A stretch of DNA of 64,000 bases. It comes from Streptomyces sp. ISL-36 (lineage in GTDB: Bacteria; Actinomycetota; Actinomycetes; Streptomycetales; Streptomycetaceae). The first letter of the stretch is position 1. Every line of letters starts with the position of its first letter. The translations under genes were made by a program, and so were the position numbers. The DNA lies in the NCBI RefSeq assembly GCF_018614205.1, contig NZ_JAGGOS010000113.1:1-64000 (forward strand), in the 5' to 3' direction. Below, in pieces: positions 26,053 through 36,631 of this stretch. The notes beneath the pieces were generated by a model. That model searched no databases, was not told the origin of the DNA, and saw only the letters and a program-made list of their open reading frames with translations.

Positions 26053-27504
26053 GTGGCCGCCAAGCCCAGGTTTCGCAATGATGCACACGATGCAAGCGCC
26101 GCCGACACCGAAGACCGGAAGCATCCGGTCGACGAGACTCTGCCGCCCCTGAAGATGTTCACCAGCGGTCTGCAGCATGTAGCCGCCATGTACGCGGGCG
26201 TGGTGGCCCCGCCGTTGATCGTCGGTGCGGCCGTCGGGCTCTCCGGCACCGAACTGACCTTCCTCACCGGAGCCAGCCTCTTCACCGCCGGACTCGCCAC
26301 CTTCCTCCAGACGCTCGGCGTCTGGAAGATCGGCGCCCGGCTGCCGTTCGTCAACGGTGTCACCTTCGCCGGCGTCGCACCGATGCTCGCGATCGTCGAC
26401 ACGACCGACGACAAGGCCGACGCCCTGCCGATCATCTTCGGCGCGATCATCGTCGCCGGCGTACTGGGCTTCATAGCCGCGCCGTACTTCTCCAAGCTCG
26501 TCCGCTTCTTCCCGCCGGTCGTCACCGGCACGGTGATCACGCTTATCGGCGTCTCGCTCCTTCCCGTCGCCTTCGGCTGGGCCCAGGGCCCCAATCCGAC
26601 GGCCGAGGACTACGGCTCGACCACGTACCTCACCCTCGCGGCCATCACCCTCGCGGTGGTCCTTGTCCTGCGCCGCTTCACCCGGGGCTTCCTGAAGCAG
26701 GTCGCCGTCCTGGTCGGTCTCGTCCTCGGCACCCTCATCGCGATCCCCTTCGGCGTCACCGACTTCAGCCCGGTGACCGAGGCGTCCGTCATCGGCTTCC
26801 CGACCCCCTTCCACTTCGGCGCCCCGCAGTTCGCGCTCGCCGCGATCATCTCCATGTGCGTGGTCATGCTGGTCTCGATGACCGAGTCGACCGCCGACAT
26901 GCTGGCGCTCGGCGAGATCGTCGAGCGGCCAGCCGACGAGAAGACCATCGCGGCCGGACTGCGCGCCGACACGCTCGGCTCGGCCATCAGCCCGCTCTTC
27001 AACGGCTTCATGTGCAGCGCGTTCGCCCAGAACATCGGCCTGGTCGCGATGACCAAGATCCGCAGCCGCTTCGTCGTGGCCTGCGGCGGCGGCTTCCTGG
27101 TCCTGATGGGCCTCTCGCCGATCGCCGCCTCCCTGATCTCGGTCGTCCCGCGGCCGGTGCTCGGCGGCGCGGGCGTGGTCCTCTTCGGCTCGGTCGCGGC
27201 GAGCGGCATCCAGACCCTGGTCAAGGCCGGACTGGAGAAGGACAACAACGTGCTGATCGTGGCGGTCTCGCTGGCCGTCGGCATCATCCCGATCACGGAG
27301 CCGGAGTTCTACCACGCCTTCCCGGAGACCGCGAAGATCATCCTGGACTCGGGCATCTCGACCGGCTGCGTCGCGGCGGTCCTGCTGAACCTGGTCTTCA
27401 ACCACCTGGGCAGGCGGCACGACGACGACACGGTCACCGCTCCCATGGAACCGGGCGAGGAGATCTCCGAGACCCGCACGGCGAAGGCGGCGCACGTCCA
27501 CTGA
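26053..27504 (+). CDS. NCS2 family purine permease, second copy
   Basis: 483 residues, same family and helix pattern as the upstream permease: GLQHVAAMYAGVVAPPLIVG, TESTADMLALGE and RPVLGGAGVVLFG. GTG 26053 follows GGAGGAACC. The two permeases differ in the helix 10 residue (Arg-Pro here, Met-Pro there), which lies in the region that sets purine selectivity in this family, so they probably carry different bases. The C-terminal 30 residues are acidic and soluble. Confidence 0.9.
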   Translation: MAAKPRFRNDAHDASAADTEDRKHPVDETLPPLKMFTSGLQHVAAMYAGVVAPPLIVGAAVGLSGTELTFLTGASLFTAGLATFLQTLGVWKIGARLPFVNGVTFAGVAPMLAIVDTTDDKADALPIIFGAIIVAGVLGFIAAPYFSKLVRFFPPVVTGTVITLIGVSLLPVAFGWAQGPNPTAEDYGSTTYLTLAAITLAVVLVLRRFTRGFLKQVAVLVGLVLGTLIAIPFGVTDFSPVTEASVIGFPTPFHFGAPQFALAAIISMCVVMLVSMTESTADMLALGEIVERPADEKTIAAGLRADTLGSAISPLFNGFMCSAFAQNIGLVAMTKIRSRFVVACGGGFLVLMGLSPIAASLISVVPRPVLGGAGVVLFGSVAASGIQTLVKAGLEKDNNVLIVAVSLAVGIIPITEPEFYHAFPETAKIILDSGISTGCVAAVLLNLVFNHLGRRHDDDTVTAPMEPGEEISETRTAKAAHVH

Positions 27505-27569
27505 ACACATCCCGTCCGTCCGCCGAGCCGGCCCCCGCGCACCACGCGGGGGCCGGCCTCGCGCGCGTT

Positions 27570-28277
27570 GTGGGCCGGACCCCGCCGTCCCCCGGGCGGG
27601 GCGCGGCCGGTGGCACCGCGCCCGCCGGGACCGGCAGCGGGCGTACGGTCGTGCTCATCAACCCCAACACCTCCGCCACCACCACGGCGATGATGACCGC
27701 CATCGCGCGGCGGACGCTGGGGCCGACGGTCCAGGTCCACGGGGTGACCGTGGCGCGCGGCCCCCGCCTGCTCATTGACCCCGCCGCCCTGCGGGCAGCG
27801 GTCCCCGAGGTGGTCGAGGCAGGCCGCCGGGCGCTGGCCGGCGGCGGCTGCACGGCTCTGCTGGTGGCCGCGTTCGGTGACCCGGGCGTGCCGGAGCTGC
27901 GGACGTTCGCCCGCGTCCCGGTCGTGGGGATCGGGGAGGCCGCCCTCCTGGCGGCGTCCGCCGCCGGCACCCCCTTCGGCATCGCGACGACGACCCCCCT
28001 GCTCGCTGACTCCATCGCCGACCAGGTCGCCCGCCTCGGCCTCACGGAACTCTTCACCGGCCTCCGCCTGACCCAGGGCGCCCCCGAGAGACTGTCGGCC
28101 CACCCGGAGTCGCTGCGCGAGAGCCTGGCCCTCGCGGGGGAGCGCTGCGTCGTACGGGACGGGGCCCGCGCGATCGTCATCGCCGGCGGCCCTTTGGGCG
28201 AGGCGGCGGAGGCCCTTCGCCCCCGCTTCGAGGTCCCGCTGATCGCCCCGATCCCGGCGGCCTGCCACCGACTCTGA
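27570..28277 (+). CDS. Asp/Glu/hydantoin racemase-like protein lacking both catalytic Cys
   Basis: 235 residues from GTG 27570 (a GTG at 27651 would give a shorter form beginning at LINPNTS). The fold is that of the Asp/Glu/hydantoin racemases, including allantoin racemase: TVVLINPNTSATTTAMM, AAFGDPGVPELR, PVVGIGEAALLAA, AIVIAGGPLGEAA. The two catalytic Cys of the family should be in ACFGDPG and LGCAGM; here they are Ala101 and Gly206. Normal two-base racemisation is therefore unlikely. It follows the permease in the purine cluster, so a hydantoin- or ureido-type substrate is reasonable but unproven. Confidence 0.65.
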   Translation: MGRTPPSPGRGAAGGTAPAGTGSGRTVVLINPNTSATTTAMMTAIARRTLGPTVQVHGVTVARGPRLLIDPAALRAAVPEVVEAGRRALAGGGCTALLVAAFGDPGVPELRTFARVPVVGIGEAALLAASAAGTPFGIATTTPLLADSIADQVARLGLTELFTGLRLTQGAPERLSAHPESLRESLALAGERCVVRDGARAIVIAGGPLGEAAEALRPRFEVPLIAPIPAACHRL

Positions 28278-28284
28278 AGCTCCT

Positions 28285-28405
28285 GACACCCGGCTCCTGA
28301 CGTCCGCCTTCCGACGTCCCATCTCTGACGCCAGACGCCTGGCGCCCCACCTCCGGCGCCCGGCTCCGGACACCCGGCTCCCGACGTCCGCCTTCCGACG
28401 CCCCA
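28285..28405. repeat. Two copies of a 37-bp direct repeat
   Basis: Copies at 28285-28321 and 28369-28405 differ at two positions; each begins GACACCCGGCTCC and contains GACGTCCGCCTTCCGACG. Related shorter units fill the space between. They lie between two convergent genes. Confidence 0.7.
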
Positions 28406-28418
28406 CCTCGTGCGCGCT

Positions 28419-29021
28419 CTACGCCGGGGCCTGGTCCGGGTGCCAGTCCGGGTGGCGGCCGCTCAGGCCGATCACCCGGTCGAGGAGCGGCGCGTCCTTC
28501 GGGACCCGGACGACCGGGCCGAAGAACCCCTCGTCGCCGGAGGAGCCGTCCGCAGGCGTCAAAAGCTCCTCGGACACCGCCAGTTCCTCCTCTCCCGCGT
28601 CGTACTCCTGGCCCGTCGCTCGGGCCAGGTCCCAGCCGTGGATCAGCAGCTCGTCGAGCGCCACCCGGCCCATGACGGCGGCCGGCAGGTCGACCCCGCC
28701 CGCCCGCGTGTCCCCCTCCCACGCACCCGGCTCCCGCCAGGCCGCCGCCAGCTCCTCCAGCGCCTTCGGCAGGGCCGTGCGCCAGTCGTCCGCCAGCACC
28801 GGCAGGGCCGAGCCGGGTGGTGTGTTCGTCGTCGGTCCGAAGTCCTTGCGGGCGGCGTCGCGGAAGGCCACGCTCAGCCCGGCCAGGTGCGCGAGCAGTT
28901 CCCGTACCGCGTAGTCGGGGCACGGGGTCGGGTCCCCGAGCCGCTCGTCGCCGATGCCCGCCGCCAGCCGTGCGACCCGCGCGGCGGCCGGGCCCAGATC
29001 GATGTGCGTCGTCTTCTCCAT
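28419..29021 (-). CDS. TIGR03086-type mycothiol-dependent/DinB-like metal-binding protein
   Basis: About 200 residues from the ATG at 29019-29021. Pattern of the maleylpyruvate-isomerase/DinB four-helix family: IDLGPAAARVARLAAGI at the start, TPCPDYAVRELLAHLAGL, and LDELLIHGWDLARATG with His-x3-Asp. In actinobacteria these proteins bind Zn and often use mycothiol. Substrate unknown. A longer start at 29054 exists without better support. Confidence 0.75.
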   Translation of the reverse strand: MEKTTHIDLGPAAARVARLAAGIGDERLGDPTPCPDYAVRELLAHLAGLSVAFRDAARKDFGPTTNTPPGSALPVLADDWRTALPKALEELAAAWREPGAWEGDTRAGGVDLPAAVMGRVALDELLIHGWDLARATGQEYDAGEEELAVSEELLTPADGSSGDEGFFGPVVRVPKDAPLLDRVIGLSGRHPDWHPDQAPA

Positions 29022-29099
29022 GCAGGACAGACCGTCCGGCCCGCCGGAACTCATCGCCGGCCCGAGAAAGACGCCGAACCGCCCTCACCGCTCCGCCCC

Positions 29100-29678
29100 T
29101 CACCGCTCCGCCCCGATCCTGCGGTGGCACTCCCGGGCCAGCGCCGGATACGCCGCCGCGATCGCTTCGTACAGCCTTCTGCGCAGCAGGCGTTCGGCCT
29201 CCGCCCGGCCCGTCGAGCCGTACAGCCCGTCGAGCAGCGTCTCGTACCGGGAGAGAGCGTGCCGCAGATAGCTCACCTGCCACCGCACCAGCGCCCCGGC
29301 GGCGACTCCGCCCGGGCTGCGGGCCCCGAGCAGATGCCGGTGGCGGACCGCGCGCCGTTCCAGCTCCGCGGCGGGCAGCCGGGGCACGTCGATCGGCTCC
29401 GCGCGGATCGCCGCGAGCACCGCTCTCCGCCGGCGCTCCGCCCCCGCCTCCGCGGCCGAGGACTTCGACCCCGAGGCGGCCGCGCACTGGGCGAACTCCG
29501 GTGTCCGCTCCACCGCATCCACCCGCGCCAGCAGATAGAGCCGCACGGGCGCGATCGACCAGCGCCGTGGATCCCGGCCCTGCACATCCGGCTCGCCCAG
29601 CAGGTCACGCACCATCGCGTCGGTCCAGCCGCGCTCGCGCAGGCCGACGAGCGTCACATAGGTCGTACGGTCCGTCAT
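29100..29678 (-). CDS. Hypothetical protein, Arg-rich helical
   Basis: 192 residues, MTDRTTYVTLVGLRERGWTD at the N-terminus. The first 55 residues read like a small helical DNA- or nucleotide-handling module (LRERGWTDAMVRDLLGEPD), the rest is an Arg/Ala-rich helical region. No membrane segment and no motif that I can name. ATG at 29676-29678 follows GAGGGGGG. I do not recognise the family with confidence. Confidence 0.6.
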   Translation of the reverse strand: MTDRTTYVTLVGLRERGWTDAMVRDLLGEPDVQGRDPRRWSIAPVRLYLLARVDAVERTPEFAQCAAASGSKSSAAEAGAERRRRAVLAAIRAEPIDVPRLPAAELERRAVRHRHLLGARSPGGVAAGALVRWQVSYLRHALSRYETLLDGLYGSTGRAEAERLLRRRLYEAIAAAYPALARECHRRIGAER

Positions 29679-29821
29679 GATCCCCCCTCGATCCAGTCAC
29701 GGAGAGTGACGAATCCAGTGAAGCGCACCCCACTGACAACGACGCCGGGCCGCCCCCTTGCCGTGCCCCGCCCGGGGTGCCATAAAGGTCTGGACCATGC
29801 CGACGGACGGAGGCATTCCCC

Positions 29822-30772
29822 GTGCAACGCCCGCTCGCCGCAATCCTCTTGACCGCCGCCGCGCTCTTTCTCGCGGCCTGCTCCACGGCCCTCGCCGAGG
29901 ACACCAGCAGCCCCACCACCCCCACCGGCGTCACCGCCGCCTCCGGCAGCGCGCGCACCGTCCACGTCATGTGGAGCGCGGCCACCGACGACCGCGCCGT
30001 CACCGCCTACGAGGTCTACCAGCAGGGCCGCAAGGTGAAGGACCTCCCCGCCACGACCCTCATGACCGACATCGTGAACCTCACCCCCGCCACCCCGTAC
30101 ACCTTCACCGTCCGCGCCCGCGACGCCGCGGGAAACCGCTCACCGCACAGCGCCGCCGTCCCCGCCACCACCCTCACCGCCACCGCCGAGGACCGCACGC
30201 CCCCGACCACCCCCGGCTCCCTGCGCGCCGCGCCCGACGGCGGCCACGCGGCCACCCTCACCTGGACACCGGCCCGGGACGACACCGAGGTCACCGCGTA
30301 CGACGTCTACCAGGCCGACACACGGGTCCACACCGTTCCCGGCACGGCCACCACCGCCCGCCTCACCGGCCTGCGCCCCGGCACGATCTACTCCTTCACG
30401 GTCCGCGCCCGCGACGCCGCCGAGAACTCCTCCCCGGACAGCGCCCCCGCCGACCTCACCACCGCCCGGGCCCCCGGCGCCGCCCCCGACACCGCCCCCA
30501 CGGACATCGAGGCGACCGCCACGAAAGACGGGATCACCCTCAGCTGGACGCCGCCCAGGACCGGTGCCGTCGTCAGGGAGCACCAGCTCTATCTGAACGA
30601 GAAGTTCGCCACCACCATCATCTGGGGCGCCGAACCACCCCTCGGCCGCGCCACCTACACCTTCACCGTCCCCGACCCGCCGGGCACCCGCTACAGCGTC
30701 AAACTCCGTGCCAGACTGCCCGACGGGACGTGGGGTGACTTCTCCGCCCAACGGACGGTTGTTGTCATATGA
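29822..30772 (+). CDS. Fibronectin type III lipoprotein
   Basis: 316 residues. Signal peptide with lipobox LAAC (Cys20), so it is predicted to be a membrane-anchored extracellular lipoprotein. Three FnIII-like repeats follow, about 35-118, 127-215 and 225-315; the first two share the lines AYEVYQQ/AYDVYQA and YTFTVRARDAAGN/YSFTVRARDAAEN. FnIII repeats are usually linked to a glycoside hydrolase, but no catalytic domain is present. GTG 29822 has GGAGG upstream. Probably a cell-surface carbohydrate- or protein-binding factor. Confidence 0.8.
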   Translation: MQRPLAAILLTAAALFLAACSTALAEDTSSPTTPTGVTAASGSARTVHVMWSAATDDRAVTAYEVYQQGRKVKDLPATTLMTDIVNLTPATPYTFTVRARDAAGNRSPHSAAVPATTLTATAEDRTPPTTPGSLRAAPDGGHAATLTWTPARDDTEVTAYDVYQADTRVHTVPGTATTARLTGLRPGTIYSFTVRARDAAENSSPDSAPADLTTARAPGAAPDTAPTDIEATATKDGITLSWTPPRTGAVVREHQLYLNEKFATTIIWGAEPPLGRATYTFTVPDPPGTRYSVKLRARLPDGTWGDFSAQRTVVVI

Positions 30773-30827
30773 CAGCGCGGCCCGCCGACCTCGGCGTCCG
30801 GATCGCGGCGGCACTACCCTGGGAAAG

Positions 30828-32726
30828 GTGGCAGGGACCGTGCTCACCAACACCGGGCTCGACGCGTTCCTCGACGGAACCCCCGAGCCCCACGACCCTT
30901 CGTACGCGCGCGCCGCCGATGCCGTGCTCGGGCTGTTGTCCTTGCGCGGGGCCGACCGGCGCAGCGGTTTGCCCGAGCCGACCGTGGGGCTCGTGCGGCG
31001 GCTGCTGGTGGAGGACGCGCCGGCCTTCGTGTACGCGACCCCCGAGGAGCTCGCGGCCTACCCGGCCGTGCTCGTGGCGCTGACCGAGCGGGTGCGGCAG
31101 GCCGGGCGGCTGAACGGGAAGCGGCAGGCGCGGATCGTGGCCGCGATCGAGGAGACCGTGCCCGACTTCGAGCGGGCGATGACGGACCCCGCCAACCTCA
31201 CCTGGCAGCGCTGGTACGCCTCCCTGCTGCGCGCCGACGGCGTCGACCCCCGCGACCCCGCGGCCGTACGCGCCTGGCTCGCCGCCCACGACGGTGTGAC
31301 ACCGCCCGACGGGCTGCGCCGGGCCGACCTGATGAACCGGAGCGAATTCGCGGGCATGATGCTCGCCGAGGTGCTGACCGGGGCCTACGTACGGGAGGCG
31401 GAAGCGCCCTCGCCCGCCGGGCCGCTGCTCTCCGACGGGGACGTCTCGCACGGGGTCGTCCGGGTGGCGGGCGACCTCGTCGACCGGTGGACCGCGCAGG
31501 GGCTCTCCGGGGCGCTCGCCGGGCCGTACGCGCACCTCGCACCCGGCCCGGAGGCCTTCCCTCACCTCGTCCTCGCCGACACCCTCCTCGACGAGCACCT
31601 CGACTACTACGGCGACTCCTGGACCCCGCTCCCGCCGCCTCCCATGGAGGCCCACGACCCCCAGCGGTCCGTCGAGGCCGGCGCCGATCTGCTCGCCGCC
31701 GCCGTCGAGGAGATGAAGGCCGACGAGACCGGCGGACTGTACGACGGCGAGGCCGCGCACCTGCTCTACGCGCTGTACCAGCGGGGCTCCACCGCGGAAT
31801 CCGTCGCCCGCAGGGCCGCCGAGTTCGAGGACTGGCCGGTCGATCCACGGCTGGAGGACGCGCCCGTGCTCGTACCGGCGCACGCGCCGGAGGAGTACCG
31901 CCTGCCGCCCGTCGCGGAACTGTCCCGGCTCGTCGGCTCGCCCGTCACGGAGGACGACCGGGCCCGCCTCGAACCCTCCGCGCGGGCCATGGCCGCCGCC
32001 GTCGACCGGCTCGCCGCGACCGGCATGGTCTTCCGCATCGGGGACGCCTTCGGCCTCACCCCGTGGGGTGTCGAGGTGCTCCACTACCTGCTGCGGGTCC
32101 GCGGGGTCGCGGCGCCCGCCGCCGCGGAGGCCGCCGCGTGGGACGCTCCGACGATCATCGCCGCCGCCGAGGGCTGGTCGGCCTCCGCCGCCGCGCGCGT
32201 CCTCGCCGACTGGCTCCGCGCGCGCGGCGACAGCGCCGACGCCTGGTCCCAGCTGTTGGCGGCCCTCGGCACGGTCCACGCCGGTACGCACGACGCGGCC
32301 GCCACGCGGGCTCTCTTCGGCGCCCTGGACCCCGAGGCGGCCCCCGTCGAGGCCCTGCGCGGCGCTCTCGACGACCCGGTGATGGGCGCGTACGCGTGCG
32401 GGGTCCTGCGGGCCCGGGGCGAGCCGGCCGACGAGACCCGTGTGCCCCTCTCCGCGCGCGCCGTGCTGGTCCTCGACCGGCTCTCCCGCCGCGCGGCCGC
32501 GCACACGGCCGAGCACACGAGCGGACGGACCGCCGGTCGGAGCGCCTTCGACACCGCCGCCGAGAGCTGGCCGGGCGGCGCCGACGCCCTCGTCGCGCAG
32601 ATGGCGGCCGTCGACCCGCACGGAGCCGCCCGGACGCTGGAAGCGCTGGGCATCACCCTGCCGGTGCCGGGCGCGAGGAAGGAACGGGCACGGCGCCGTC
32701 GCCGGGTCGGGCGCCGCGCCCGCTGA
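30828..32726 (+). CDS. Large hypothetical protein
   Basis: 632 residues, rich in Ala, Arg and acidic residues, no membrane segments. The start GTG 30828 fits a leaderless mRNA (TACCCT at 30814-30819); GTG 30840 is the alternative. A conserved-looking segment VFRIGDAFGLTPWGVEVLHY suggests a winged-helix-like module near residue 405, with helical repeats before and after. An Arg-rich basic tail ends the protein. Relatives probably exist in other Streptomyces, but I cannot name a family. Confidence 0.6.
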   Translation: MAGTVLTNTGLDAFLDGTPEPHDPSYARAADAVLGLLSLRGADRRSGLPEPTVGLVRRLLVEDAPAFVYATPEELAAYPAVLVALTERVRQAGRLNGKRQARIVAAIEETVPDFERAMTDPANLTWQRWYASLLRADGVDPRDPAAVRAWLAAHDGVTPPDGLRRADLMNRSEFAGMMLAEVLTGAYVREAEAPSPAGPLLSDGDVSHGVVRVAGDLVDRWTAQGLSGALAGPYAHLAPGPEAFPHLVLADTLLDEHLDYYGDSWTPLPPPPMEAHDPQRSVEAGADLLAAAVEEMKADETGGLYDGEAAHLLYALYQRGSTAESVARRAAEFEDWPVDPRLEDAPVLVPAHAPEEYRLPPVAELSRLVGSPVTEDDRARLEPSARAMAAAVDRLAATGMVFRIGDAFGLTPWGVEVLHYLLRVRGVAAPAAAEAAAWDAPTIIAAAEGWSASAAARVLADWLRARGDSADAWSQLLAALGTVHAGTHDAAATRALFGALDPEAAPVEALRGALDDPVMGAYACGVLRARGEPADETRVPLSARAVLVLDRLSRRAAAHTAEHTSGRTAGRSAFDTAAESWPGGADALVAQMAAVDPHGAARTLEALGITLPVPGARKERARRRRRVGRRAR

Positions 32727-32751
32727 TCCCCGTGGGGGGCATCCGTGGGGG

Positions 32752-32779
32752 GTCAGGAAAGGGCCGTCAGGAAAGGGCC
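32752..32779. repeat. Tandem 14-bp duplication at the 3' end of the SGNH gene
   Basis: GTCAGGAAAGGGCC occurs twice in tandem (32752-32765, 32766-32779). The second copy carries the stop codon of the minus-strand SGNH gene and the first copy would supply another in-frame stop just beyond it. Confidence 0.75.
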
Positions 32780-33927
32780 GTCAGATACATCCCCGACGCC
32801 CCGGTTCCGGCCGTGTTGCGGCAGCCGAAGTCGCCGCTCGGCCGCGCGTGGATCAGCGCGAGACAGCGGCCGAGCGCCAACTGCCCGTAGTGGTTGGGGT
32901 GTACGGACTCCTGCACGGGGCCCTGGGTCTCGTTGCTGTCGATCCAGCGCGTCCACTCGCTGCTGGTGGCCGACGCCGGCACCGTCGGGCTGACCTGCTT
33001 GCTGGCCTTGGCGCACACCTCGCGCCCCTGCAGCATGTCGCGCAGGTCCAGGAACTGCGCCCCCTTGGCCGTCGCGACCCGCTTGAGACGGCTGGAGATC
33101 TGCGGGACCAGCGAGTCCCGTGCCCAGTCGGAGTCCAGGTTCCAGAACGGGCAGCCACCGGTGTTGGTGCGGGCCCAGCCGCTCTCCGCGTACCGGTTGT
33201 CCGCGCCCCGCGGGATGGGTGAGGGGTACGACTGGAGCACGATCCGGTAGTCGGACGGGGCGTACCCGGCACCCGACATCACCGCCCGGATCTCGTCGAC
33301 GGACTTGCCGACGTCTCCCATCACCCCGTCGATCTTCGCGTCGACCTCGACCTGCTGGTCGTCGTGGCAGTACGAGTACCAGACGATGTAGTCGGTCGCG
33401 CAGGTCCTGATGATGTCGGCGAAACCGAGGTCGTTGCCGCCGATCGACAGGACGATCGTCTCGACGTCGTGCGAGGCGGCGATGGAGGCGAGCTGGTCGG
33501 CCTGGGGGGCTTCGCCCTTGTACGCGACTCCGCCGCTCGCGGCCCGGAAGACGTTCCGCGTCGTGGCGCCGGAGCAGGCGATGTTGATCAGTGCCGAGGC
33601 GATCGCGCCGGCGCTCCTCACCTCGGCGGAGTCGGAGCGGTGGCAGCCGTTGGCGGCCGTGGTGCCGTAGACGCGGCTGGGATCGTACGTGCTCCCCGTC
33701 CACGCCCGGTCGGTTCCGTCGCGGCTGCCCGTGTTGGTGAGGCTGTTGCCCTGCCAGCGCCCGGCCTCGCCCGAGATGTAGCTGTCACCCATCGAGACGA
33801 CGGCGGTGGGCCCGGAGCCGGGACTCGCCACGGCCGGGGAGCCACCGGCGGCCAGCAGCCCGCCGGCGGCGAGCGAGAGGGCGAGGAGGCCGCGCACGGC
33901 ACGGTGGGGGGAACGGGGGGTGGGCAT
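32767..33927 (-). CDS. Secreted SGNH/GDSL hydrolase
   Basis: 386 residues. Sec-type signal peptide (RGLLALSLAAGGLLAAGG, cleavage near AVA-SP). SGNH blocks: GDS in VVSMGDSYISGE (nucleophile Ser), Gly block in the ACSGATTRN region, N in SIGGNDLGF and H in ESVHPNHYGQLAL, the catalytic His with the preceding position variable. Several Cys pairs fit extracellular disulfides. It should be a secreted esterase or lipase. ATG has AGGAG 7 nt upstream on the minus strand. It is convergent with the preceding hypothetical gene. Confidence 0.88.
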   Translation of the reverse strand: MPTPRSPHRAVRGLLALSLAAGGLLAAGGSPAVASPGSGPTAVVSMGDSYISGEAGRWQGNSLTNTGSRDGTDRAWTGSTYDPSRVYGTTAANGCHRSDSAEVRSAGAIASALINIACSGATTRNVFRAASGGVAYKGEAPQADQLASIAASHDVETIVLSIGGNDLGFADIIRTCATDYIVWYSYCHDDQQVEVDAKIDGVMGDVGKSVDEIRAVMSGAGYAPSDYRIVLQSYPSPIPRGADNRYAESGWARTNTGGCPFWNLDSDWARDSLVPQISSRLKRVATAKGAQFLDLRDMLQGREVCAKASKQVSPTVPASATSSEWTRWIDSNETQGPVQESVHPNHYGQLALGRCLALIHARPSGDFGCRNTAGTGASGMYLTALS

Positions 33928-34067
33928 GGCTGCGCTCCTGCGTCCTTGCAGTGGAGTGGGGGACAGCCGCCGGCCGGTGGCATGCGGAATCTGGCACGCC
34001 GTGGCTTGTTACCGCTAGGTAGCTGCATATCTCGGTTGCGTCACATGCCCTGTGAAACGCCCCGGAT

Positions 34068-34115
34068 CGAAAATGGCTCCGCCCCCGGAGCTGTGCGTTC
34101 TCCAGGGGCGGAGCC
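34068..34115 (-). terminator. aceB terminator
   Basis: 11-bp stem (GGCTCCGCCCC at 34075-34085, complement at 34105-34115); on the minus strand it is followed by ATTTTCG. It lies 45 nt beyond the aceB stop. Confidence 0.8.
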
Positions 34116-34159
34116 GGTTCGGGGGGTGACCCCCGGTCCGCTGTTCGGCCGCTGTGCGG

Positions 34160-35791
<1,632 letters not shown>

Positions 35792-35914
35792 GAACTGTCA
35801 CTTCCTTCAGCGGGCTTCACGGGCGGTGCCTTGCGGCCGCCGGGCGTCACGGAACGGCACGGAGTGCCGCAGGCGCCGAGATACGGCCGCGAGCGCCGTC
35901 ACAAGGTCAGGCGC

Positions 35915-35967
35915 TTCTGAACAGTGGATACTAGTTTCCTCATGGTGGAAGTTCAATGGTTTGTTGA
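35915..35967 (-). promoter_or_regulatory. aceB promoter with both operator types
   Basis: Minus strand: -35 TTGAAC (35951-35956), 17-bp spacer, -10 TAGTAT (35928-35933). The AllR-type doublet is TTCCTCATGGTGGAA (35936-35950, palindromic, within the spacer) and TTCTGAACAGTGGAT (35915-35929, over the -10), 21 bp apart. The second type, TCAATGGTTTGTTGA (35953-35967), overlaps the -35. The start codon is about 120 nt downstream of the -10, so a long 5' leader is expected. Confidence 0.7.
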
Positions 35968-36016
35968 TGTCGAGATTCTCCGGATCGACAGAACGTGGCG
36001 CTGGGTGCCACCCCCT

Positions 36017-36631
36017 TCACTCCAGGTGTGCCAGATCGGCTTCCGTGTCGATGTCGTACGGCTCGGCCACATCCGAACAGTCCACCAGCGTGATCGCATC
36101 CCGGTGCGCCTTCAGATAGTCGCGCGCCCCCTGGTCGCCGACCGCCTCCGCCGCGATCCCCGCCCAGCGGTCCGCGCCGAACAGCACCGGATGGCCGCGC
36201 CTGCCCTCGTACGACGCCGCCGCCAGGGCATCGCGCGAGCGGTACGCCGACCGGACCCGCGCCACGGCCTCCGCGCCGATGCCCGGCTGGTCCACCAGAC
36301 TCACCAGGGCCGCGTCCACCGGCAGCGCCTCCGCGCTCAGCGAAGCCAGACCGACCCGCAGCGACGACCCCATGCCCTCGGCCCACTCCGGGTTGTCGAC
36401 CAGGACACAGCCGGGCAACTGGGCCCGTTCCCGTACGCGATCGGCCGAGGCGCCGAGCACCACATGGACCACCTCGCAGCCCCCCTCGCGCAGCACGCGC
36501 ACGGCGTGCTCGACCAGCGGACGGCCGCGGTGGGGGAGGAGCGCCTTGGGGCGGCCACCGAGGCGCCGCCCGCCGCCGGCGGCGAGGAGAAGACCGGCGA
36601 TCCGGGGAGGCGTCTGCTCTGTGTGCGTCAT
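36017..36631 (-). CDS. MocA/MobA-like nucleotidyltransferase
   Basis: About 204 residues. N-terminal nucleotide-binding motif LLLAAGGGRRLGGRPKALLP, then VVLGASADRVRE, SLVDQPGIGAEAV (the metal-binding Asp) and GHPVLFGADRW. This is the pattern of MocA-type CTP:molybdopterin cytidylyltransferases and MobA relatives. MocA products serve xanthine dehydrogenase-type enzymes, which would feed urate into the nearby pathway, though no xanthine dehydrogenase gene is in the window. ATG at 36629-36631 is chosen by the motif position; 36649 is possible. Confidence 0.72.
   Translation of the reverse strand: MTHTEQTPPRIAGLLLAAGGGRRLGGRPKALLPHRGRPLVEHAVRVLREGGCEVVHVVLGASADRVRERAQLPGCVLVDNPEWAEGMGSSLRVGLASLSAEALPVDAALVSLVDQPGIGAEAVARVRSAYRSRDALAAASYEGRRGHPVLFGADRWAGIAAEAVGDQGARDYLKAHRDAITLVDCSDVAEPYDIDTEADLAHLE

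Noticed and set aside
22889..27504. Two NCS2 permeases as an unequal duplication with a frameshift
   Set aside because: Both genes are complete and diverged throughout; they are ordinary paralogues.
34040..34054. TCACATGCCCTGTGA as a CRP site
   Set aside because: The arms are in the opposite order to the TGTGA-N6-TCACA site, and it lies between a terminator and a gene without clear promoter alignment.
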